Part shown: positions 43,181-54,464 of the stretch, one piece after another | How positions within the stretch are numbered: position 1 is the first letter of the stretch | Layout: the number at the start of each line of letters is the position of its first letter | Assembly (NCBI GenBank): GCA_030522415.1 | Contig: CM060108.1 | Coordinates: forward strand, 53,856,452-53,920,451 | Direction: 5' to 3' | DNA: 64,000 nt | From: Channallabes apus | Taxonomy: Eukaryota; Chordata; Actinopteri; Siluriformes; Clariidae | Program-made: the position numbers and the translations under genes | Notes under the pieces: model-generated | What the model saw: only the letters and a program-made list of their open reading frames with translations | Databases searched by the model: none | Told to the model about the DNA's origin: nothing

Positions 43181-45289
43181 GGGTGAGTCAAAACATTATT
43201 TTTCCTACTAACACTTCTTGCTCTGATCGCTACGAAGAAAAGCTTGCTATCTTTTTCAATGATTCAATTCACGTTTGTATCTTAGAAACATCCACACATG
43301 CTACGTATGATCTTGAAGTATACAGTATCAGTAAAATGCCAACAATGGAATTGCAGCTCCATGACAAACTAAATTCATTCGTGTGAATTTGACAGTTTAG
43401 TGAAACAGAGGGGCAGATTCCTGAACTCTGTGGGCACTTCAGGACATGCAGCTGAAAAGAGCCTCATAAAGCCAAGCATGTGGCTTTTTCCAGGTGTACA
43501 TGATAAATTTAGATTTTTTGCTCTTATTGCTGCCCAGTAAATCTATTGGGGTGAAGATTTCATATGGAAATTAGGTATAAAACTCTTGAGACTAAACCAG
43601 TATTGAGCCTGAGGATTTCACTCTTGTGAAATGTGATCCGTTGCCCCTGTTGTATGTGTATGAATGGAAGCCCTGCACTTCAACTGTGAGTTCAGTAAAT
43701 GCTACGGTGATAGACAAATATATACCAGTAAACACATTATGATATTAGATATGTGTCACATATCTCATTTTTTTAAAGATAAGCTCAGATGTGTAGTTAA
43801 TGTAGAGATAAGGAGTGTGCACATGAGAAAATGTAGCACAGTAAAGTGTCACAGTAATGTCGCTTAATCATAGTAGGGACACCCCTAATGTGTTATTGGA
43901 TAAAAGTAATAAGGATGAGGGGGAAAAAAATAAATAAATAAAAAATATTGGGCCTTTGAGTGACATGTGGTATGAATGAGAGTGATTGAGAATGAACCTC
44001 TTATCTGACATTACATTACAGCCACAGAGAAACAAATGCTGATGAAATGCTGAAAAATCATGTGTTAAAGTATAAAAGAACTGTATATATTACAGTACCT
44101 ACAGTCACAAGACCTGGCCAGGCAGAAAAAATTAAGTTATCAGCATGCAGAGCTTTGTCTTTTCTTTTCTTTAAAAAAAAAAAAGAATTTATGTTTATCA
44201 TTACTCACTAAAATGTATGGGCTAATGGGAAGCACGTGAACTGGCGGTGATCACCCCAAAGTAAAATTTAGGCCCTACAAACTTCATACTGTATCTACCC
44301 GAGTCTTTAACTGAAATAATTTCAGTGTTTAATTCTTTATTTTAAAGCTGTTGTCATGGTAAACATCAGCAACTTCTTATTGTCCAGCAGAACAAGGTCA
44401 TAAAGCAAACCATATAAAAGCTACAATTCGCACATAAGTCATATCTTAGGTCAAATTGTTTTGGGACAAGATAAAACTTTGGATCCAAGTACAGTAGTAG
44501 TCCAAAATATTCTAAAACAAATAAGAAAATTTATGCTAAAGTAGAAATGTAAAAAGTAAAAGTGTTTTATTGCAGAAAAGTTAATTTGATCTGCAGTATG
44601 CAATCCTCGAGGCCCCATTGAGCTATACACTCATGGGAAGGGCCTACTGGCCCACAGTGCACTTAGTTGAACTCCGAAAGCAAGAACAATCTTTAATTGA
44701 ATCAAATTTGGCAGTATAAACTACTTTAATATTGGACATTTCAAATTCTAAAAGGCCTTTTACAAAAACTGTTGATGAAAAGAATTGTTGCATGATTTCA
44801 GACTGGCTGCAGAAAAAAAAAGAGAGAGAGAGAGAAACAATGAGATCTTTATCTCACTTCTCAGCCAAATCAGATCCTGTAGCAGCAGCATCACCCATGT
44901 GTTTATGTCCAGTACCAGAAGCTGAGAAGGCAGGTGTAGAATAAAGATATATAGTGGGCTACAGTAATTTGACATTTCTAGTTCATGAAGTTTCAGTATC
45001 TTTTATACAAAGAAGAATCACACTTATTTGCAACAGAGCGGTTAAAGTACAATACTAAATTATAAATATCAATGTGGAAAGATTTATAGTTCTAACCCTC
45101 TAACTCCTTTCTTTCACTGTTAAACAACTTTGTTTGAACCACAGTAAGCGCCACTACAGAATCCGGATATAAAATGAATGTGGATGGAACAATATTTTGA
45201 GAAATAGGTGTTAACAGGAGTTTGTCATAGTTATAGCACATGAAATTTAAATAGTGTAAATGTAATGCTCAAACTAACAAATTAGATTC
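43181..45289. other. Interior of the retrovirus without recognisable pol
   Basis: Reverse transcriptase and most of protease and RNase H would be expected here, but no motif was found. A 58-codon open stretch at 43373-43540 has no recognised domain. The region is either decayed pol or unrelated insertions replacing it. Confidence 0.5.
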
Positions 45290-45855
45290 TATTTCAGAAA
45301 AACAGATGCAGCAGCGAAGGCCGTGGCCAAACTTCCCCTTTCCTATAACCATAACATGTGTGTGTCTAATGCTCTCACCCCCACAGCTAACCTTGAAGAG
45401 CTTCAGAGCAGTCACTCCAGGAGAGGAAACACTCTGGAGAAGAGCGGGATGTGTTTTGACAGAAGGGGTTTGGTACGACCCCAATCACAAGCCATGTCTG
45501 CCTATAAAGCTATTTCTTTCTATGCTAAGTTGACACATGGGTAAGGACCATGTGTAAAAAGGGGGAATAAGCGATAGTATATGCATTTGTGTTACTAATA
45601 ACATACTGTACTGTAGATAAAGGAATTAAGATGAAGCCAGAGCACACAAAAAGTAAGAGGACATTGTGAAGATGAAATGTTATGTTATTGTGCAAAACTC
45701 TTTGAGGATTTATTTTTAATACAGGCCCACTGACAGTGCTCCTAACACCACAAAAAGAAGTCAAAGTAGTGGAAACAGAGATGAGGGTACACGCCAGCCA
45801 CCCCAAACATGTTCCAGAACCTAAGAGAAAACAACACAGAGGTCAACAAGGGTGA
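45290..45855 (+). pseudogene. Retroviral pol remnants (RNase H end, integrase pieces)
   Basis: 45299-45340 reads KTDAAAKAVAKLPL, like the end of retroviral RNase H. A frame change follows, with TLWRRAGCVLTEGVWYDPN (about 45430-45490), typical of the RNase H-integrase linker, then KLTHG in another frame. 45721-45855 gives TGPLTVLLTPQKEVKVVE and a basic end RKQHRGQQG before a stop, fitting the integrase C-terminus. The zinc-binding and DDE core of integrase are missing. About 0.3 kb of a normally 3 kb or longer gene survives. Confidence 0.65.
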
Positions 45856-46479
45856 ACAGTGATGTGCTAGTAACCTCTCCTGTGAACCCCAACAGACCCT
45901 CACCTGCACGCAAAGTGCATGGGTCAGAAGAACCAACTAGAGTGACAGAAACAACGCAGAACCACAACTCTCCACTCAAATTCATCACAACAATAAGTAC
46001 ACTACATTTGAGGACAACACATGAAGAAAGTGTAAGGTGTCAAAGTAGCAGTAGCACTGAGTAACATTGGTGACATATAAAAGTAATTAGAGTTAAAAGT
46101 AAGTGTTGTAACTACTGACAGGATAGAAGACTGTTTTAGAGGACGGAGAATATGAGTGACTGAGATTATTCACACTACAGACATTGAATTAGCTGGACTG
46201 GACCCTTGGTTACAAATGAGAAAACAACACCCCAAAGCAATTTGGGTAATTCTAGGAATAATAATAGTTATGGTTACCCTGATGTGCCTACTTATTGAGA
46301 ATACGGAGAGAAATTGTCATGGTAAAGTCTATTCAACAAACTCAAGCCACATGCATTTAACTAGAATAAAGAGAAGAGACAGCATGATAAAAAGGCATAA
46401 TGCTAATCTCAATGGATGTGCTGGGAATTGGGAATGTGCCCTATCATTAGACATTGCTGATAATATAACAGACATACAT

Positions 46480-48861
46480 TCAATTCAATTCAGTTTTATT
46501 TGTATAGCGCTTTTAACAATTGACATTGTCTCAAAACAGCTTTACACAATCAAAAGAATTATTTAAGTTTGTATGGAATGTGAATATGTATGAATCAAAA
46601 TGTTCAGATATTCCCTGGCGAGCAAGCCCGAGGGCGACAGTGGCAAGGAAAAACTCCCTGAGACGGTAATAGGAAGAAACCTTGAGAGGAACCAGACTCG
46701 ACAGGGAACCCATCCTCATCTGGGTGAAACAGATAGCAGGAAATGATATGCATTTATACAGTGTTAAGTGTTAGGTTCAGCTATAATAGTTGATGTTAAT
46801 TGATGTTATAATACTTGATGTAAAATGGAGTCCAGTAGTTATTGGAGACTCAGATAGACTTGTAGAAAGTTCCAGTCCTGAACTATCGAATTGTCAAGTC
46901 CTCAGAGAAACAGCTGACCACACCAGTCGAGGCCAGAACCATCTTCTAAGTATAGAGAATCATCCCCAGACACCAGACGCATCCTAAAGAGACACACGGG
47001 GCATCCATGCGATGAGACCTCCAACCAGAAACCGGGCACCAGGATGGATCAGACAGGTCCGGAGGGCAGAGGGAGTCTGGATCACTGGCAGCTCAGGAAC
47101 CACATGTGTAGCTCGACAGAGAGAGAGAGAGAGAAAGAGTGAAAGGGGGAGACAGGGGGAGAGAGGAAAGAGAAAGAGGGGGAGGAAGAGAAGAGGAGGA
47201 GAGATTGCAATTAGGTATGGTCACAGTCACAATGTCTAATGTGAATGTATATTTACTGTAGAGTGCAAGCAGGGACTCCGGCAGGACTAACTATGACAGC
47301 ATAACTAAAAGGGAGAGCCAGAAGGAAACACAAACATGAGGGCTCCCTGAGATGTAAAGCAAACAATCACCTCACCGTCAACAAACCTGAGTGATCAAAT
47401 GAGACTGAGGAAGACAGCATCTAAACATACCAGTTCACCATAATACTCTACGTCCATGAGTCCCCCAGATCTGCTCCTTTACCTTATGGCAAATCTATTT
47501 ATAAAAATGCTTGGCTAAATAAATAGGTTTTTAGCCTAGACTTAAACACTGAGACTGTGTCTGAGTCCCGAACACTATTTGGAAGACTATTCCATAATTT
47601 TGGGGCTTTGTAAGAAAAAGCTCTGCCCCCAGCTGTAGTTTTCATAATACGCGGTACTGATAAGCAGCCTGCATCCTTTGACCGAAGTAGGCGTGGCGGA
47701 TCGTAAGACACTAGCAGTTCGCTCAGATACTGCGGCGCGAGACCATTTAATGCCTTATATGTCAAGAGTAGTATTTTAAAATCAATGCGAAATTTCACAG
47801 GGAGCCAATGCAGTGAAGATAGGATAGGGGTGATGTGCTCATATCTTCTGGTTCTAGTGAGGACTCTCGCTGCTGCATTTTGGACTAGCTGAAGCTTGTT
47901 TATGCACCTAACTGAACAACCAGACAGTAAGGCATTACAATAGTCCAACCTAGAAGTGATAAAAGCATGAACTAGTTTTTCTGCATCATTTAGCGACAAT
48001 ATATTTCTTATTTTGGCGATATTTCTAAGGTGAAAGAATGCTATCCTGGTGATATTATCTACATGAGCTTCAAATGAAAGGCTGGAATCTATAATCACGC
48101 CGAGGTCTTTTACTGTTGCACTTGACGGAACAGAAAGGCCATCTAAAGTTACGGTGTGATCTAAGATTTTACTTCTAGCTGTATGCGGTCCTATGACTAG
48201 AACTTCTGTCTTATCCGGATTAAGCAGAAGGAAGTTAATTAGCATCCAATTTCTTATGTCCTGAACACATTGCTCAACTTTAGTAAGATGGTTTTTCTCA
48301 TCAGGTTTTGTTGAGACATATAACTGTGTGTCGTCAGCATAACAATGAAAACTGATACCATGCTTACGGATTATGTTGCCCAGAGGAAGCATGTAAAGGG
48401 AAAAAAGCAGTGGGCCTAAAACTGAACCCTGCGGAACGCCAAACTCCACTAGAGAACATGCAGAATAATCACCATTTAAGTCTACATACTGATAACGATC
48501 GGTCAAATAGGATCTGAGCCAGGAGAGGGTTGTACCCTTAATTCCTACTAAATTTTCTAATCTGTGAAGAAGAATAGCATGATCAATAGTGTCAAAAGCT
48601 GCACTGAGGTCGAGTAATACAAGCATAGTTACACAACCCTGATCAGAGGCCAATAGGAGGTCATTTACTACTTTAACGAGTGCTGTTTCTGTGCTGTGAT
48701 GAGGCCTAAATCCTGACTGATACAGTTCATGTATGCCATTTCTATGTAGATATGAACATAGCTGCTCCGCTACTATCTTTTCCAGAATCTTAGAGATAAA
48801 GGGGAGGTTTGATATTGGCCTGTAATTGGACAGCTGACAGGGGTCGAGGTCAGGTTTCTTA
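46480..48861 (-). mobile_element. L2-type LINE, copy 3, 5'-truncated, inside env
   Basis: Antisense to env. It starts with the 3' tail CAATTCAATTCAGTTTTATT and ends inside the reverse transcriptase at GGTCAGGTTTCTT. A 6-base target duplication ATACAT flanks it (46474-46479, 48862-48867). It includes about 1 kb of 3' UTR with a GA-rich tract (47115-47200). Because it is 5'-truncated it lacks ORF1 and the endonuclease. Confidence 0.9.
47499..48860 (-). CDS. L2 reverse transcriptase, C-terminal part (copy 3)
   Basis: An open frame from the truncation point to the stop at 47499. It holds [65 protein letters not shown], the catalytic YADD (48330-48341) and the conserved L2 C-terminus. The reading frame happens to extend into env sequence upstream (to 49019), but those codons are not LINE. 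Not functional alone. Confidence 0.85.
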   Translation of the reverse strand, partial: KKPDLDPCQLSNYRPISNLPFISKILEKIVAEQLCSYLHRNGIHELYQSGFRPHHSTETALVKVVNDLLLASDQGCVTMLVLLDLSAAFDTIDHAILLHRLENLVGIKGTTLSWLRSYLTDRYQYVDLNGDYSACSLVEFGVPQGSVLGPLLFSLYMLPLGNIIRKHGISFHCYADDTQLYVSTKPDEKNHLTKVEQCVQDIRNWMLINFLLLNPDKTEVLVIGPHTARSKILDHTVTLDGLSVPSSATVKDLGVIIDSSLSFEAHVDNITRIAFFHLRNIAKIRNILSLNDAEKLVHAFITSRLDYCNALLSGCSVRCINKLQLVQNAAARVLTRTRRYEHITPILSSLHWLPVKFRIDFKILLLTYKALNGLAPQYLSELLVSYDPPRLLRSKDAGCLSVPRIMKTTAGGRAFSYKAPKLWNSLPNSVRDSDTVSVFKSRLKTYLFSQAFL

Positions 48862-50404
48862 ATACATAACCTCTTGTGTTGTGTATGCCATGTCATGTCC
48901 TCGTGCTGGGTAGCATTGCCCCTAAATAATGTCACAGCAGCAGAAGCAAATGCAGACAACACGTCTTGTATTATACCGATAACCACCATGGCCATCTTAC
49001 AGATATCAGCATAATACAAACAAACAGGGAGGCCAAACCCAGCAGTCCCTGAGTGTAATTATTCCAATAACCTATGTTTTGATGTCCCAGGGAGCTATTG
49101 CTCCCCATTGCCTGTTAAGAAATATGAAGACAATTCTACTTATATGGTCCCATGGCAAAAAGGAGACACTTGCGTTGTGCAAGATCAAAAGGAAAATGGG
49201 GAACCTGACTTAGGATGGTCTGAGTGCACCACTTACGTTCGTATAACCAATCGTTCAAAAGGTAGGTCACCTAAATGTAGTATAGATGGTAATTATTTTC
49301 CAAATGATGGTAGTTGTCCGTTCATAGAACTCTCGTCAACAAACACAGTAATGTGGGTGTGTGGGTCAGACGCATATGTGACCTTACCTAGGTATTTCAA
49401 TTGGACAGGCTCATGTTATCCTGCATATGTAACTCCTAGTGTGTCAGTACACACAGAAAATCCGTGGGGGCCATGGGTGTTAGAAAATAGAAAAAAAAGA
49501 GATGTCCCTATTAAATTTCATGGTTACACTTTAGGAAACCCGTGGACTAGCCCAGGAGTAAATGTAGGCTGGTCACTCTTCCTCGGCGGAGGAATAGCTG
49601 TAGCCCTAAACAAGGTAAATGGTTTAGCATACATGTTACTGATACTAAAAAATGACACCGTAAATGCCTTGCAGTTAGTAAATGATGAACTTAAGCAGGT
49701 TAGAGAGATCACGATTCAAAATAGAATGGCTCTGGATATTTTACTGGCCGAGAGAGGTGGAGTGTGTAAAGTTCTAAACACCTCTTGTTGTTTTTATATT
49801 CCTGACGATCATCAGAATATCAGCAACGTCATAAACCACATGAAGAAAGCTTTACAACCACCTCCCCAAGTAGAGTCTTGGATCTCATGGTTAACGCAAT
49901 TGTGGGGAGGCTGGGGTTATTGGCTGGTTTATAGTGTTCTACCAATTGGGATTATAATCTTGTTAGGCCTCTGTATAACACCCTGTATTTGCAGATGTAT
50001 ACAGAGACTAGTTCTGAACACAGTAAAATATCAAATGTTAAGACAGACTGACAACATAAAATGGAAAACGGACTGGGACGACCCGACTTCTGACAGAGTT
50101 CAAAATTCCAGTGACTATCATTTTGAATGTTTAGATCATGATATGGAAGAAGACATAATGTAAATCTTTAGAGAAATAAAAAGCATGGATATTTAAGTAG
50201 GTTGCAAATTTTTTTATGCTTTTGTGTCAGGGGTCTGTCCCCATAAAGACAGCTGTAGTGTCCTCTGTGTGCATTAGAGTGCTAGTGGTGATGTTTAAAA
50301 ACCCAGGTGGGAGAGACAATATCTGATGAAATTTACCTAATACATAGCTTATTAGTATTGTTTTGAATTGTAGAATTTAAATATTTAGGTTGTCATAGAA
50401 TGAC

Positions 50405-50417
50405 AAAAGGGGGAAAT
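50405..50417 (+). promoter_or_regulatory. Polypurine tract of the retrovirus
   Basis: AAAAGGGGGAAAT lies immediately before the LTR start TGTAATGG, as expected for the plus-strand primer. Confidence 0.75.
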
Positions 50418-50851
50418 TGTAATGGAAAAATCATATTTTAATTATATGTATTAATCCTATTTGATCCTTGTAGTAAGTGTGTAACATAGATGTTAGAAGT
50501 TTGAACTTGTTTGTCGAAGCTTAGAGACACAAGGCCGAGAACAGAATAGAAACAACCTGATTGTAGTTGTCCCTGAATAAATGATAAGGTATGGACATCT
50601 GGTCTGGGGCAGATAAAGAGTCATGAGTTTGAATGTAGGAACTTCATGTATGGGGCGTTGATTATGTTAACAGAGATGTTTGTGTATAAAATAGGTCAGC
50701 TGGAGAAAGAGATTACCTTTCTCTATGCTGCAACTGTTTGCTGTATGAGACTGGTCCTTCTGCAGAAGTTTAAAATAAAACCTTTGTTACTTTGCTCTTA
50801 CCCAGTGTATGATTTACTTGTCTTTATATTGGTTTCAGAATTTCCACCACA
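50418..50851 (+). repeat. 3' LTR of the endogenous retrovirus
   Basis: 434 bases from TGTAATGGAAAAATCATA to TTTCCACCACA, with TG...CA ends. It holds a TATA box TATAAAAT (50685-50692) and the polyadenylation signal AATAAA (50774-50779). The only matching 5' LTR sequence is the 14-base scrap at 41100. Confidence 0.8.
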
Positions 50852-50894
50852 ATATATAGATATATGTAGATGTGTATATATATATAGGTGTATA

Positions 50895-52511
50895 CAGTGG
50901 TGTGAAAAACTATTTGCCCCCTCCTGATTTCTTATTCTTTTGCATGTTTGTCACACAAAATGTTTCTGATCATCAAACACATTTAACTATTAGTCAAAGA
51001 TAACAAGTAAACACAAAATGCAGTTTTTTAAATGAGGGGTTTTATTATTCAGGGAGAAAAAAAATCCAAACCTACATGGCCCTGTGTGAAAAAGTAATTG
51101 CCCCCTGAACCTAATAACTGGTTGGGCCACCCTTAGCAGCAATAACTGCAATCAAGCGTTTGCGATAACTTGCAACGAGTCTTTTACAGCGCTCTGGAGG
51201 AATTTTGGCCCACTCATCTTTGCAGAATTGTTGTAATTCAGCTTTATTTGAGGGTTTTCTAGCATGAACCGCCTTTTTAAGGTCATGCCACAACATCTCA
51301 ATAGGATTCAGGTCAGGACTTTGACTAGGCCACTCCAAAGTCTTCATTTTGTTTTTCTTCAGCCATTCAGAGGTGGATTTGCTGGTGTGTTTTGGGTCAT
51401 TGTCCTGCTGCAGCACCCAAGATCGCTTCAGCTTGAGTTGACGAACAGATGGCTAGACATTCTCCTTCAGGATTTTTTTGGTAAACAGTAGAATTCATGG
51501 TTCCATCTATCACAGCAAGCCTTCCAGGTCCTGAAGCAGCAAAACAACCCCAGACCATCACACTACCACCACCATATTTTACTGTTGGTATGATGTTCTT
51601 TTTCTGAAATGCTGTGTTACTTTTACGCCAGATGTAACGGGACACGCACCTTCCAAAAAGTTCAACTTTTGTCTCGTCGGTCCACAAGGTATTTTCCCAA
51701 AAGTCTTGGCAATCATTGAGATGTTTTTTAGCAAAATTGAGATGAGCTTTAATATTCTTTTTGCTTAAATGGTTTGCGCCTTGGAAATCTGCCATGCAGG
51801 CCGTTTTTGCCCAGTCTCTTTCTTATGGTGGAGTCGTGAACACTGACCTTAATTGAGGCAAGTGAGGCCTGCAGTTCTTTAGATGTTGTCCTGGGGTCTT
51901 TTGTGGCCTCTCGGATGAGTTGTCTCTGCGCTCTTGGGGTAATTTTGGTCGGCCGGCCACTCCTGGGAAGGTTCACCACTGTTCCATGTTTTTGCCGTTT
52001 GTGGATAATGGCTCTCACTGTGGTTCGCTGGAGTCCCAAAGCTTTAGAAATGGCTTTATAACCTTTACCAGACTGATAGATCTCAATTACTTTTGTTCTC
52101 ATTTGTTCCTGAATTTCTTTGGATCTTGGCATGATGTCTAGCTTTTGAGGTGCTTTTGGTCTACTTCTCTGTGTCAGGTAGCTCCTATTTAGGTGATTTC
52201 TTGATTGAAACAGGTGTGGCAGTAATCAGGCCTGAGGGTGACTACAGAAATTGAACTCAGGTGTGATAAACCACAGTTAAGTTATTTTTTAACAAGGGGG
52301 GCAATCACTTTTTCACACAGGGCCATGTAGATTTGGAGTTTTTTTTCTCCCTTAATAACGTAAACCTTCATTTTAAAACTACATTTTGTGTTCAATTATG
52401 TTATCTTTGACTAATAGTTAACGGTTTTTGATGAGCAGAAACATTTAAGTGTAACAAACATGCAAAAGAATAAGAAATCAGGAAGGGGGCAAATAGTTTT
52501 TCACACCACTG
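50895..52511 (-). mobile_element. Tc1 transposon, copy D
   Basis: About 1617 bases, standard ends, TA flanks (50893-50894 and 52512-52513). Inserted about 40 bases past the retroviral LTR. Confidence 0.95.
51111..52132 (-). pseudogene. Tc1 transposase, broken (copy D)
   Basis: Start MPRSKEIQ at 52132. The DNA-binding domain is open to about 51752 and shifts where LLS codons are lost (RRKPFKQKEY). The catalytic first half ([18 protein letters not shown]) is open in a second frame. A further shift and changes near 51450-51475 separate it from QQDNDPKHT and NPIEMLW. Same family as the other three copies. Confidence 0.9.
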
Positions 52512-52513
52512 TA

Positions 52514-53354
52514 TATATATGTATATTTGCATTCACAATTTTTATATTTTTTTATTTATATTATTTTACTTTATACTATTCTTATACTGTACTATTCATA
52601 TGCATACGTATTTATTCTTATAATTGTACACCACTATTGCTTGTGTAGCTTGCACATAAGAATTTCACTCACGTGTACTGTACCAGAGTACCAGTAACGT
52701 GACGTGACAATAAAAGTGATTTGATTTGATTTGAAGTTGCCTAAAGTGTTGTACAATGATAATTTGTAAATGAATAAATAAACCTATTAGGATTAAAGAA
52801 CATAAATCATTTATTCATGAATGAAATCATACATAAATAACCAAAAATATGTAAGCAATAAAGCTAAAGAGTAAAATAAATAATAATAAAAAGAGAATAG
52901 ATGTGATAAAATGACTCACCCAGATGCAATAGCCAGTGAAAAGAAGTGGGCTTTCAGTCTGGATTTAAAAGTTTCTAATGTGGGTGCTGCTTGTTCCAAT
53001 ATTACGGCACAGCGAATGCACGGTCACCTCTGAGCTTTAGTCTCGACCTTGGGACAGAGAGGAGTAACTGGTCTGATGGTGAAATTTTGTAGTTATAAAA
53101 ACTTAGAGGTGTACAGAGATCTAAAACCATTCACTGATTTAAAAACAAGTAATGCAGTTTAAAAATCCATCCTGTAGCGAATCAGGAGCCTGTGGGGTGA
53201 TTTTTATAATGTGGTCGTCTTTGCTTTTGCTGAGCAAAAGTTAAGCAGCAAAATTTTGGACAAGCTATAGGCGAGAATACAGAGAGAGAGGGAGAGAGAG
53301 ATGACCGACTGATTCCTGAATATAACACTTTACAGTCATTAAGTCAAGATGAAA
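52514..53354 (-). mobile_element. LINE 3' fragment, antisense, next to L2 copy 2
   Basis: Sequence around 52930-53180 is about 85-90 percent like 25540-25860, an antisense L2-like C-terminus and 3' end. It ends exactly where L2 copy 2 begins, so copy 2 inserted into this older LINE; its other flank is not recognised. Confidence 0.6.
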
Positions 53355-53459
53355 TTGGTGACGTAGCTTCCTGTTTTCGTATTGTTGCCGCGAAAGTTTC
53401 GCAACGCGCGAGTTTCCTCAACTAAACAACTAAAAACTCCGACACAGAGGTACGTTATC

Positions 53460-54368
53460 ATGTCTACCATTCAGCTTGTTCAGTGTGCAGAGTGCAGGAT
53501 GTTTAGACATTCTTCCTCCGTCATTAGTGATAATTTTATTTGTGATAGGTGTGTGTTAGTGAGCACTCTGACGGAGAAGATATCAGCATTAGAGGAGCGC
53601 ATCCAGACTTTAGAGAGTGTTAGTCAGTGTGAGAGCAGCGTTATTCCTGTAACGGACAGTCTGGGTGCCACAGGCGGAGATAAACAGCCCCCAACTCCGG
53701 CATTAGAGCCCTCACAGCGGGGCGAGTGGGTGACGACTAGGCGGCATACTCTTTCAGCCAAAGCTAACGCTAAGGCTAGCCCACACCTCCTAGATCTAGA
53801 TCACACCTCCTCTGCGCCTCACGTGTCCAACAGGTTTGCTCTCCTCTGAGAAACCTGAAAGAGCTCTGGTTATAGGAGACTCTATACTGAGGCACGTGAC
53901 ATTAGCTAGACCTTTAGGGGCGCCAGTGGCAGTGGTTAGGTGTATCCCGGGAGCCAGAGCACCGGACATAGCAGGTAATCTTAGGGCTCTAGGACAGCAC
54001 AGGTTCTCTAAGATAGTGGTACATGCTGGAGCTAATGATATACGCCTTCGTCAGTCAGAGGTTAGTAAGAGTAACTTTACAGAGGTGTTTAAATTAGCGA
54101 AGGCGATGTCCGATGAAGTAGTATGCTCTGGTCCCATCCCAATGAGACGTGCTTACACGACATAGCTTACAGCAGGTTATGGTTGCTGAACCGCTGGATG
54201 TCCAGGTGGTGCTCCGAAAATAATGTGGGCTTCATAGACAATTGGAAGACCTTTGAGGGCAAAACTGGCCTGTTAGGGCGGGACGGTGTCCATTCCACTC
54301 GGGAAGGTGCTGCTCTCATTTCCTGTAGTATAGCTCATAGTCTCAGTAGAGGTCTAGTTAATCGGTGA
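53460..54368 (+). pseudogene. L2 ORF1, frameshifted (copy 2)
   Basis: Same protein as at 3087: CAEC/CDRC cysteine pairs, coiled coil, GDSI, GAND and DGVHS. A 13-base loss near 53846 and an insertion of TTACAC type near 54155 put the parts in three frames. DGVHP is DGVHS here. Confidence 0.85.
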
Positions 54369-54464
54369 CAATCCAGAGCCCAGGCCAGGGAGCAGACAGA
54401 CAGGCTAAACCAACCGTCTGCTAGCTGCATAGAGTCGTCACTCAGGGTTCACCATATTGAGACT

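Larger units (their letters stand above)
46156..50163 (+). pseudogene. Retroviral env, interrupted by an L2 and one stop
   Basis: The N-terminal part (46156-46479) has a hydrophobic segment AIWVILGIIIVMVTLMCLLI followed by a basic RIKRR, so it may be a leader cleaved by furin. The frame resumes after the L2 and runs on with one in-frame TAA near 49010. The second part (49108-50163) shows N-glycosylation sites, a furin site RKKR (49489-49500), a downstream glycine-rich hydrophobic stretch, a heptad region followed by CX6CC (49765-49791), a membrane anchor (about 49918-49992) with cysteines, and a cytoplasmic tail. These are hallmarks of a surface/transmembrane envelope that mediates fusion in a live virus. 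This copy is disrupted. Confidence 0.8.
41100..50851 (+). mobile_element. Endogenous retrovirus, degraded, with nested L2
   Basis: Order: possible scrap of 5' LTR (TGTAATGGAAAAAT at 41100-41113, identical to the first 14 bases of the 3' LTR), leader with stem-loops, gag (about 41650-43180), a region with almost no pol, pol scraps (45290-45855), env (46156-50163, split by L2 copy 3), polypurine tract and 3' LTR (50418-50851). The 5' LTR is otherwise missing. Every coding region is broken. Env type (CX6CC transmembrane unit) and the single CCHC box in gag point to a gamma- or epsilon-like relative; this grouping is inference. Confidence 0.8.

Noticed and set aside
43373..43540. 58-codon open stretch (FDSLVKQRGRFLNSVGTSGH)
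   Set aside because: No start codon context, no known domain and inside a degraded retrovirus; not enough to call a gene.
48862..49019. N-terminal extension of the L2 reverse transcriptase frame into env sequence
   Set aside because: The codons beyond the ATACAT duplication are antisense env, not LINE.
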